From the NCBI GenBank assembly GCA_002355455.1, contig AP017375.1:2666001-2730000 (forward strand): a stretch of 64,000 nucleotides of DNA. Direction: 5' to 3'. The stretch is from Stanieria sp. NIES-3757. GTDB taxonomy: Bacteria; Cyanobacteriota; Cyanobacteriia; Cyanobacteriales; Xenococcaceae. Positions 9,302 to 16,977 of this stretch are shown here, in pieces. Below the pieces are notes generated by a model, which saw only the letters and a list, made by a program, of their open reading frames with translations, did no database searches and was not told where the DNA came from. Position numbers and translations under genes: made by a program. How positions within the stretch are numbered: position 1 is the first letter of the stretch; each line of letters begins with the position of its first letter.

Positions 9302-10183
9302 TTAAATAAAATTAGCAATTGCTTCTGCTGTGATTTTCGGCTGTTCTAGATGCGGAACATGACCACAATTAGGAATCCAAACTAATTCGCTGCTTGGAAG
9401 CAGTTGTTGAAATTTAGAAGCATCTTTAGTCCCAAGAATTCGGTCATTTGCTCCCCAAATAATTAGCGTTGGTTGCTTAATTTGATTAAGTTGAGTTGCA
9501 AAAGAGCCGTAACCACCACTTTTGGTAAATTTAATTAAAGCCTGATGCCAATTAACCGATTGCAGATGTAAAGCAGCACAAATTTGAGCATCTACAGAAG
9601 CATAGCTTTTGTCATAATAAGCCGATCTACTAATATTTTGACGAATTTTGGGATTGCGGAGAAACTCGGCAGCAAAATAATCCAACGGTGAAAACATAAA
9701 CTTTCCAATTGCAGGAGGATTAGTTAAACCAGCACTATCAATCAAAATTAATTTGCTGACTATTTCTGGATAGTTAAGAGTAAAATCAATTGCTACTGCA
9801 CCTCCCATTGAAGCACCTACCAGAATGATTGGTTTTTCAATCAGAGTTTTCCAAAAATAGTAGAGATGAGTTCTAATTTCGGTACTGCTAAAATTTAAAT
9901 CGGGCAGCCTTTCAGTAAAACCAAATCCTAATAAATCGACAGCCCAAGTTGCTTGTTGTTGTGCAAGTAAAGGAAGAAGACGACGAAATTCTAATAAAGA
10001 ACTATCAAAACCATGCAACAGTAAAATAGGTGTACCTCCATTACCCGCTTGAACATAAGCGGTAGGAATTTTTAGAGGACTTAAAGGGGTTAAAATTGAT
10101 TGTTGTTGAATTTGTTTGGCTAATTCAATCGAGTTTGCTTCAGTAAGATGATTAACTTGAGTGGGCAGAAAATCAGGAAACAT
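9302..10183 (-). CDS. Alpha/beta fold hydrolase
   Basis: A 293-residue hydrolase with oxyanion segment ILLLHGFDSSLLEFRR, nucleophile elbow GASMGG (Ser at about residue 126), acid in IWGANDRILG, and His in NCGHVPHLEQP. It resembles the 7598-8515 protein in architecture but is clearly distinct in sequence. It is divergent from the DHNA-CoA thioesterase gene, with only about 50 bp between the two starts. MenH of the same quinone pathway also has this fold, but I see nothing that identifies this protein as MenH. Confidence 0.85.
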   Translation of the reverse strand: MFPDFLPTQVNHLTEANSIELAKQIQQQSILTPLSPLKIPTAYVQAGNGGTPILLLHGFDSSLLEFRRLLPLLAQQQATWAVDLLGFGFTERLPDLNFSSTEIRTHLYYFWKTLIEKPIILVGASMGGAVAIDFTLNYPEIVSKLILIDSAGLTNPPAIGKFMFSPLDYFAAEFLRNPKIRQNISRSAYYDKSYASVDAQICAALHLQSVNWHQALIKFTKSGGYGSFATQLNQIKQPTLIIWGANDRILGTKDASKFQQLLPSSELVWIPNCGHVPHLEQPKITAEAIANFI

Positions 10184-10232
10184 TAAATCTTAAATTAGAG
10201 AGAGGATTCTAAAACTAAAAATAACAAAATTA

Positions 10233-10634
10233 ATGGTTTTTACTTACTCTCGTACTATCTACCTAGCTGATACAGATGCTGCTGGAGTGGTTTATTTTGC
10301 TAATCTTATGAGTATCTGTCACCAAGCTTATGAAGAATCTTTGGCAACGGTAGGAATCAGTTTACAAGAGTTTTTGGCAGACTCTTCTGTAGCTATCCCA
10401 ATTGTTCATAGTGAAATCAGTTTTTTTCGCCCGATTTTTTGTGGAGATAAAATAACAATTAATTTAACAGCAGAACAATTAAACGAACAAGAATTTGCGA
10501 TCGCATACCAAATTTTTGCTTCTGAAACAAAGTTAGCCCAAGGTAGCACCCGTCACGTTTGCATTAATCCTCAAACTAGAAAAAAAATTCCTTTACCTGA
10601 AAATATCATGCGGTGGCTTAAGCTGATGGCGTAA
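10233..10634 (+). CDS. 1,4-dihydroxy-2-naphthoyl-CoA thioesterase (Slr0204-like, hot-dog fold)
   Basis: A 133-residue 4HBT-family hot-dog thioesterase. The motif YLADTDAAGVVYFANLM carries the catalytic Asp (residue 15 region) of the 4-hydroxybenzoyl-CoA thioesterase type. Length and motif fit the Slr0204 group, which hydrolyses DHNA-CoA in phylloquinone (vitamin K1) synthesis for photosystem I. The generic alternative is an acyl-CoA thioesterase. The start is the ATG at 10233. No other menaquinone or phylloquinone gene is nearby. Confidence 0.8.
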   Translation: MVFTYSRTIYLADTDAAGVVYFANLMSICHQAYEESLATVGISLQEFLADSSVAIPIVHSEISFFRPIFCGDKITINLTAEQLNEQEFAIAYQIFASETKLAQGSTRHVCINPQTRKKIPLPENIMRWLKLMA

Positions 10635-10725
10635 GATAAATGCCTAAGCGAGGCGAAAAGGATAACCCACAAAATCAAGAGTTAAAATAATTGAGTTTTG
10701 GTTAATTTAATTGGGAGCATAACGA

Positions 10726-11442
10726 GTGGTGCATTGGCTAAAATTTCTGAGTCTCAGCCTATTGATTTGGGGAATCAATACTCCTTTAGCTGCACAAAAT
10801 TCCCAACCAGACTCTTCACCACAACCAAATTCTAAGCCTCAAACACCCAGAATTGATGTACCGCCAGAAATTATCAAAGATAGCCCTGTCTTACAACGCT
10901 GGTTAAAAAAAGTACCCAATGTACTAGAAGATATTCGTCAAGAACCTAGTTTTCGTAGCCGTTTACAATTAGGTTTTGTCTTATTCCCTTCTACAGATGA
11001 TGCAGCAGGAATCAATGTTGCGATCAAAGATGTTTTTTTAGGACGTAGTGGTTTAACTGTTAGTGCTGATTATCAAGCTTCGTTTAATGGAAGTCGCACT
11101 GCTGTGGGGACAAATTTACATTATTTTCTGTTTCCCCTTGGTAGTTATATTAATCTTGCTCCTTTAGTTGGTTATCGTTACATTCAAAGCAATGATTATT
11201 TTACTGATGGTTTCAATTTGGGTTTACGTTTGGTTTTAGCTTTATCCCGCAGTGGTGCAGCCGATTTTTCTCTTTCCCAAAGTTTCATTTCTCCTGGTAG
11301 TAACAAAGAAGTAGGTATTACGAATCTTTCAGTTGGTTATGCTGTTGCACCTCAACTTCGTTTGTCTACAGAGATTGAAAAACAAAATTCTCGCCAAGAT
11401 CATGATAGCCGAGTAGGAATCAATTTGGAATGGATGTTTTAA
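10726..11442 (+). CDS. Secreted protein, probable small outer-membrane beta-barrel
   Basis: 238 residues starting at GTG 10726, with GGGAG a few bases upstream. The signal peptide covers about residues 1-23 (FLSLSLLIWGINTPLAAQ). A Pro/Ser/Gln linker follows, then a helical segment. From about residue 75 onward short amphipathic beta strands alternate with turns (LQLGFVLFPSTDD, VFLGRSGLTVSADYQ, VGYRYIQSNDY). The last residues, GINLEWMF, end in Phe as outer-membrane proteins do. I do not recognise a named family. The barrel assignment is inferred from the strand pattern and the terminal aromatic. Confidence 0.6.
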   Translation: MVHWLKFLSLSLLIWGINTPLAAQNSQPDSSPQPNSKPQTPRIDVPPEIIKDSPVLQRWLKKVPNVLEDIRQEPSFRSRLQLGFVLFPSTDDAAGINVAIKDVFLGRSGLTVSADYQASFNGSRTAVGTNLHYFLFPLGSYINLAPLVGYRYIQSNDYFTDGFNLGLRLVLALSRSGAADFSLSQSFISPGSNKEVGITNLSVGYAVAPQLRLSTEIEKQNSRQDHDSRVGINLEWMF

Positions 11443-11454
11443 CAGTTACCACTA

Positions 11455-11485
11455 GGGGCAGTGCTATGCAAACGCGAACTGCCCT
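11455..11485. terminator. GGGGCAGT/ACTGCCCT hairpin between convergent genes
   Basis: The arms GGGCAGT (11456-11462) and ACTGCCC (11478-11484) flank a 15-nt loop, preceded by CTAG. It lies between the stops at 11442 and 11494 and fits a bidirectional terminator of the GTAGGGGC palindrome family. Confidence 0.5.
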
Positions 11486-11493
11486 TACAGTTA

Positions 11494-12468
11494 TCAGTCA
11501 TCAATTTTTATAGGATGATTCGATTTAAATCTAGAGCGCAGCCGAGAACCTCCAAACAAACCACCAATAACCAACAAACCTAAAGAAGGAGAAAATTCAA
11601 ACGGGACTTGTTCTACATTCATATTGTCAAGTAATAAAGCAGAAGTGCGGTCTGTGCCATCAACATCAACTACACCAAATCCAACTCTGTAAGTATATTC
11701 TCCTTCTGCTAACCCAGTAACAGAGTAAGTATCTCGATTACTACTAGCACTGTAATAATTGGTATTTTTATGCACAAAATTATTACTTGCAGTAGGAGAA
11801 GTAATATTACCTGAACTATCAGACAAAACGTTTATCGCTCCAGGAGTTAAGTTTTTATTGTAAACACTCAAAAACGCAAAATCTTGATTACCTAACAGAC
11901 TGCTGTTGCCATCGTTAGTGAGATAAGCCCAATTAAAACTAATTTTGAATCCATTCTTGCCTTTAGTAACATCCGTATCAGAAATATTAATTGCGATATC
12001 TTGATATATACCAGAACCTTCTTTAGAAGTACGAGGATTACCAGTTATAACAGGATTTCTATTAATACTTAAAGCATTGGTTGGTAAACCAAAAAAGGTT
12101 TGTAAATCATTTCCCGTATGATTAGTAGTAATAGTATCGGCATCAACTGGATTTATTCCTGATTGGTTAAAGCTCAAGGAATTACCAGAACTATTAACAT
12201 CATCAGTTCTAGTACTATGAGCATTAGTAATGATTGCTTGTCTAGAACCACTAAGAGGATTAACACCACTAATTCCAGTGTTAGTTGTAACATCTCCAAT
12301 GGTTGACCAATTATTAGGAGCGTTATTGGTTATATTTTCAAAACCCCCGTTAGAGAAAGTTACACCAAAAGCATCAGCAGAATTAATAAATACTATATTG
12401 CTAATAGCTAAACAACCAAGAATACTAGCAACAAGAGAACTAGATTTAGTGAAATGATTTGGAAGCAT
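11494..12468 (-). CDS. Secreted protein with C-terminal VPFEFSPS sorting tail
   Basis: 324 residues with a signal peptide at about 1-33 (SLVASILGCLAISNIVF, cleavage near SADA). The body is rich in Asn, Thr, Ser and Gly and beta-rich (FENITNNAPNNWSTIGDV), resembling lectin-like surface domains of PEP-CTERM proteins. The C-terminus has three parts: the motif VPFEFSPSLG, a short hydrophobic helix (LLVIGGLFGG), and a basic end (SRLRSRFKSNH). This is the layout of exosortase-processed proteins, in the PFE variant seen in cyanobacteria. The same tail is on the metalloprotease at 20117-21115. The function of the body is unknown. Confidence 0.65.
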   Translation of the reverse strand: MLPNHFTKSSSLVASILGCLAISNIVFINSADAFGVTFSNGGFENITNNAPNNWSTIGDVTTNTGISGVNPLSGSRQAIITNAHSTRTDDVNSSGNSLSFNQSGINPVDADTITTNHTGNDLQTFFGLPTNALSINRNPVITGNPRTSKEGSGIYQDIAINISDTDVTKGKNGFKISFNWAYLTNDGNSSLLGNQDFAFLSVYNKNLTPGAINVLSDSSGNITSPTASNNFVHKNTNYYSASSNRDTYSVTGLAEGEYTYRVGFGVVDVDGTDRTSALLLDNMNVEQVPFEFSPSLGLLVIGGLFGGSRLRSRFKSNHPIKIDD

Positions 12469-12531
12469 AACGTAGAATAGATAAAATTTATCAATAGTGG
12501 GTCAAAAAATAAACTTAGAGTTTGACATTAA

Positions 12532-15500
12532 TTAGAAAATAAAATCACTCGCATCAATGGCGCTGGAAGCAACATCTTGTAATAACATTACGTTTTTGTT
12601 GAAAAGACTGTCACTAGGGTTGAAATCAACTTGAATCATTGTATGTGAACCAAAGCTAACTGCTTTGATATAGCCACTGCCAAAGGGATTGCTTATTCCT
12701 CCAAGCTCGTTAGCAACAATAGCACTAAAATCTAGTTTGTCTTCATTAGGATTGAAGTCAGTAATGATATCAATACCATCACTGGTTTTGCTGTAGAAAA
12801 ATTGATCTTCTCCAGCACCACCTGTAAGAGTATCTTGTCCTTCATAAACAGTGATAATATCGTCATCACTGGTTCCTGTAAGCACTTCAGAATATTCATT
12901 ACCATTGATTGAATTAATAACGGTAAGTTGATAATCTTCTACTTCGCCGTTACCCAGCGCACCAGTCGAGTAACTAGTAGTTAAGGCTGAATCTGTAGAG
13001 AGGCGGAAACGAGCATAAGTAGTTCCTGCTTTGATATCTGAAGGAATGCTGCTCCAAGTTAAGGTTTGATTTCCAGAGCTACTAATATTAGAGATAATTT
13101 GTGCTTCGTCAGTATCAAAGGTGCCAGATTGGTCGAAGTCAATCCAACCAACGAGTTTGGCATTAGAGCCTAAAGTGTTATTAACGCTGACTGTGGTGCT
13201 GTAGCTACCATTATCGGTTTTTAGTGTGCTTAGGATGACACCATCTTCATCATCAGTTGCTCCTGTATTACTGGTATCATCAGCCGTTGCTGCGGTGTTT
13301 TGTAAGCTACCATTATCCCCATCTACCGTACTACCAATACTCAATCCCGAAACAATAGTGTGGGATGCACCACTATTAGCTTTAGTGGTGGTGTAATCTC
13401 CTGCACCTGTACCCGCAGAAGTATCGGGTGCATCACCATAGTCTACTCCTGTCACAGTAAGTTGATAATCTTCCACTTCACCGTTAGTCGCCGCACCAAT
13501 CGAGTAACTAGTAGTTAAGGCTGAATCTGTAGAGAGGCGGAAGCGAGCATAGGTTGTTCCTGCTTTAGTGTTACTAGGAAGAGAACTCCAAGTTAAGGTT
13601 TTACTTTGAACTCCTGCTAGATTGGCAACGCTAACGGTGGCTGCTTCAGTGTTTTGGAAGATACCGTCTTGGTTAAAGTCTATCCAACCGATTAAGTTAG
13701 CTGCGCCGACTGTATTGATAACGTTAACTGTAACGCTGTAACTTGCATCATCAGTTTTGAGGGTGGAGAAGGAAGTAATACCATCTTCATCATCGGTTGC
13801 TCCTGTATTACTGATATCATCAGCCGTTGCTGCGGTGTTTTGTAATGTACCGTTGTCTTTGTCTATACTGCTACCAATAGTTAGACCAGTAACAATACCA
13901 TGACTTGCGCCACCATTAACTGAAGTAGTTATATAATCTCCTATACCTGTACTAGCACTAGTATCAGGAGCATCACCGTAGTCAATTTGATCTGTGAAGC
14001 CAAAGTCTGCGGTTAAATTCGACTGGCTATCAGTTGAACCGACACCAAGGTCTAAATTGACAATAATATCTTGTTGATCTTCATAAGTAAGGATAGCTAG
14101 GGGAAGACTTCCAGTCCAAGTACCAGTATTAAAATTATTGACCCAGGTTTCGACAGTATTTTTAGTGTTGTTAGTATTAGTGAGGGTTGTACTATTTGTT
14201 CCAGCATTAGGATCTAAATAGAAGTTTCCGCTACTGAGATCGAAAATTTGATCGTTTTGCAATTCCCAAATGAGAGCCTGCATAGCAGCAGCATCATTAA
14301 CATTGGTTTTTAAGGTACCTTGTTTGTTATACCAAACAGTAGAAATTAAATTTAATTCTGCCTGAGTGATACTACCATAATTGCTTGTATTAGGATCGAC
14401 TCCAAAAAAGTTACTAATGTCACCTGAATCATTATAGGAGCTATTGTAGTAGGGACCGGGACCAGTAGCAGTTACAGGAGTATAATCGCCAGGCGTAACA
14501 AACTCAGCAAATTCTATACAGAATCCCGTAAAGTCGTTGCCATAGCCAGTAACATCTACATTAAAAGCGTTAAAGTAAGTTCCAGCTTCGACAACACGAC
14601 CACGATTTAAACCATCGACCGCGTTAACATAGATGCTTGGAGATGCTGCTACTGAATCCGCAGCCGTAACATTGACAGTGGTAAAGCCAATTGGCTCTAA
14701 GTCTGTTTCTCCCGTTGGTTCGATATAGCTAGAACCTAGTGTTACTGTACCACTCCGAATGCCATTAGTAGGGCTTGATGCCGTACCAACACCATTATCG
14801 TTTTTATCAACATTGCTATCGGGATCTGCTTCATCAATACTGGAACTAATTAATCCTGCTAGTGGATTGCCTGTATTAAAATTAGAGGCTGCAACTTCAA
14901 CAATATAACTATCGGCAAGGAGATTATCGAAGCGATAATAACCTCCGTTGGAAGTTGTATCGGTAGCAACAATTCCTCCATCGGGTGTGCCATCGTTATT
15001 GCTGTCTTTGTATAGGTTGACAACAACGCTATTAATGCCAGCTTCCCCTGTATCAAATGAACCATTATTATTGGCATCATTCCAGATACGATTGCCTAAG
15101 CTGTACTTTTCGTTAGCAGTATAGAGGCTGCTCTTATCAAGGGAGGTAACATTAACAGCGTCAATACCTGCTTCTAGAATACTGTTGTTATTAGCATCTG
15201 TCGCTGTGAGACGCAAGTAAACGCTTTGACCTACATAAGCGTCTAGAGAAGTACTAGCTAAACCCCAAGCGCCAGTTCGAGTGAGATTGGAAGTTGTTTT
15301 ATGGGCATGAACTGCATTGAGGAGGGTTGATAAAACAGTATTGTCTGAGGCTTTAACTAGTTCTACTTTGAAGCTATCTGTTCCTGCGACAGAGCTAGTA
15401 TCGTTAGTAGATAAATAATAACGGAAATCTAGGGTATTGAAGTTAGGAGAGTTAGATAGAGTGAAGTTAGAAGATTTAATTGTAGTTACTGCATCTGTTG

Positions 15501-16521
15501 CACTACCGCTAGTACGAGTAACATCTGAAGAAGCACCTGATATTCCTGTTACTAAAGCATTTGTACCGTTATAAGCTTCTAGTTCTTCAAAAGCAGTACT
15601 ACCAAAGCGATGATGCCCAACGGGATCGCCGATATCCCATCTACCAGTAGCACTTGTAGTGGCATTATCAGTGCTATTAGGGTTGACTGTCCAAGTGTTA
15701 GTAGTTGGATTGAAGTTCTCAGCAAAAATAGTCGAATCAGTAAAATTATAAGTCGCTATTTCTCCTGAAGATAAGCCAGTCGCCGTTAATTCAAAGGCAG
15801 AGTTAGCGGAGTCATCGGGGTTGACATACCAAGTAGTTTGGAAATTCCCGTCAACTTTGCCGTCTAAATCTCCTGTACCACCATCGGTAACTTGCCAAGG
15901 TTCGTGTCCACCACCTGTATTAGGAATTTTATCGGTATGTAATACTTGAAGTTCGATGGTTTCTCCAAGGTCAAAATTGCTGCCAGTAATAATTGCTGTA
16001 GCACCTGGTGGGTAGTCATCTAAGTCGGTAGTAACTGTAGCGGAATCGACATCAACAACTAAATTATCTTTGGCTTGAACGGGGTCTAAAAAGTCAAGCA
16101 GCAATGTGTTTTGAAGATTGAGAGTTTGAGTTTTTGGTAAATATTGGTAGAGATAGACAGTTACTTCGTTAGCAAAAGTTTTGTCTGATTGGGTTAAGAC
16201 TTTAAGATAGGGTTGAAGCTGATCCGAATCAAGAGCGGTAATTAAATATAAATTAGTAAGATCTTGAGATGACGAAAGTATTTTGCTAAGGTCATCAAGA
16301 TTATCTTTAGTGAAATCGACTGTTTGAATTTCGGCTTTGGAGACGATATTCTTTAACAAATCGCCGTTTTCAAGTTCAATAACTTCTGAACCTGGAATTT
16401 CTCCTGTCAGAAAAGACGAAGCATCAGGGAGATTGGAATCAATTAAAACTAAATGTTGAGTAAAATTTTTACCAATTATTTTTTTTGGGTCAGAAGAATT
16501 ATCTCTTGTAGGTTGAGTCAT
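12532..16521 (-). CDS. Giant secreted adhesin-like protein (SdrD_B-like, GEVEDY repeats, RTX-type end)
   Basis: About 1329 residues from ATG 16521; an upstream ATG at 16602 would add 27 residues of non-conserved character. Order of parts: an N-terminal region like DUF4347 (HLVLIDSNLPD); an Ig-like repeat (DDYPPGATAIITGSNFDLG); a long beta-rich region; an SdrD_B-like Cna-B domain (LGNRIWNDANNNGSFDTGE); a Thr/Ser-rich domain with WYNKQG; and two long repeats that each begin DYGDAPDTS and end GEVEDYQLTV. The C-terminus reads DTLTGGAGEDQFFYS and ends in a hydrophobic, non-basic tail, as in type I secreted RTX proteins. There is no Sec signal peptide, in line with type I secretion. The role is probably surface adhesion, with calcium binding at the C-terminal Asp/Gly repeats. 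Confidence 0.8.
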   Translation of the reverse strand: MTQPTRDNSSDPKKIIGKNFTQHLVLIDSNLPDASSFLTGEIPGSEVIELENGDLLKNIVSKAEIQTVDFTKDNLDDLSKILSSSQDLTNLYLITALDSDQLQPYLKVLTQSDKTFANEVTVYLYQYLPKTQTLNLQNTLLLDFLDPVQAKDNLVVDVDSATVTTDLDDYPPGATAIITGSNFDLGETIELQVLHTDKIPNTGGGHEPWQVTDGGTGDLDGKVDGNFQTTWYVNPDDSANSAFELTATGLSSGEIATYNFTDSTIFAENFNPTTNTWTVNPNSTDNATTSATGRWDIGDPVGHHRFGSTAFEELEAYNGTNALVTGISGASSDVTRTSGSATDAVTTIKSSNFTLSNSPNFNTLDFRYYLSTNDTSSVAGTDSFKVELVKASDNTVLSTLLNAVHAHKTTSNLTRTGAWGLASTSLDAYVGQSVYLRLTATDANNNSILEAGIDAVNVTSLDKSSLYTANEKYSLGNRIWNDANNNGSFDTGEAGINSVVVNLYKDSNNDGTPDGGIVATDTTSNGGYYRFDNLLADSYIVEVAASNFNTGNPLAGLISSSIDEADPDSNVDKNDNGVGTASSPTNGIRSGTVTLGSSYIEPTGETDLEPIGFTTVNVTAADSVAASPSIYVNAVDGLNRGRVVEAGTYFNAFNVDVTGYGNDFTGFCIEFAEFVTPGDYTPVTATGPGPYYNSSYNDSGDISNFFGVDPNTSNYGSITQAELNLISTVWYNKQGTLKTNVNDAAAMQALIWELQNDQIFDLSSGNFYLDPNAGTNSTTLTNTNNTKNTVETWVNNFNTGTWTGSLPLAILTYEDQQDIIVNLDLGVGSTDSQSNLTADFGFTDQIDYGDAPDTSASTGIGDYITTSVNGGASHGIVTGLTIGSSIDKDNGTLQNTAATADDISNTGATDDEDGITSFSTLKTDDASYSVTVNVINTVGAANLIGWIDFNQDGIFQNTEAATVSVANLAGVQSKTLTWSSLPSNTKAGTTYARFRLSTDSALTTSYSIGAATNGEVEDYQLTVTGVDYGDAPDTSAGTGAGDYTTTKANSGASHTIVSGLSIGSTVDGDNGSLQNTAATADDTSNTGATDDEDGVILSTLKTDNGSYSTTVSVNNTLGSNAKLVGWIDFDQSGTFDTDEAQIISNISSSGNQTLTWSSIPSDIKAGTTYARFRLSTDSALTTSYSTGALGNGEVEDYQLTVINSINGNEYSEVLTGTSDDDIITVYEGQDTLTGGAGEDQFFYSKTSDGIDIITDFNPNEDKLDFSAIVANELGGISNPFGSGYIKAVSFGSHTMIQVDFNPSDSLFNKNVMLLQDVASSAIDASDFIF
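12910..13990 (-). repeat. Two tandem ~0.53-kb coding repeats inside the adhesin gene
   Basis: Two copies of a unit of about 530-540 bp. Long stretches are almost identical: for example, the segment around 12927-13035 recurs around 13458-13565, and the segment around 13246-13345 recurs around 13786-13885. Each unit encodes one DYGDAPDTS...GEVEDYQLTV domain. High identity at DNA level, not just protein level, points to recent duplication or gene conversion. Confidence 0.8.
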
Positions 16522-16602
16522 ATAAGTTTTAACAATTAATAATGTACAAAAATGCTCGTAAAAATTTATAAGTGAGGAGTGATATGACCGCGAGCAAAAC
16601 AC

Positions 16603-16977
16603 ACATAAAAACTAAAAACATGAGAGGTGAAAAGTATTAGTATTTTTTTATGCTATATTCTCAACAAGTTTATTTTTTTGATCACAATTAATATGAGATT
16701 TGGCTCAATATCAAAGGCTATTTGCAATGTTAAACAAGTATTTTTTAAGTAACCTCAGTAAAAACAACAGTTATATTTACGCACACAAAAACTTTAGTAT
16801 CCTCTAAATAATTGCGATAGATTAACTTCGCTGACAAATACTAAGTAAATGTATTGAAAACTAATTTAAAGAAAAATAGTAGTTGTAGTTCTACTTAAAG
16901 AAAAATACTGAAGATTCTCTAGCAAAAAGTAAATACATAAATTTGCTCAAGACATCAATTTTACTGATTTAATAAAG
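16603..16977. other. AT-rich intergenic region upstream of the adhesin gene
   Basis: About 375 bp, very AT-rich, between the coiled-coil/TPR gene and the adhesin gene on the same strand. It presumably holds the adhesin promoter. I see no gene, strong hairpin or known RNA in it. Confidence 0.4.

Noticed and set aside
12532-12640. PEP-CTERM tail on the giant adhesin
   Set aside because: Its C-terminus lacks the VPFEFSPS or PEP motif and the basic end. It ends in a short hydrophobic Asp-Phe-Ile-Phe tail that suits type I secretion.
14859-15080. 73-codon frame within the adhesin gene
   Set aside because: It overlaps the SdrD_B-like domain in another frame and is low-complexity Ile/Leu/Pro sequence.
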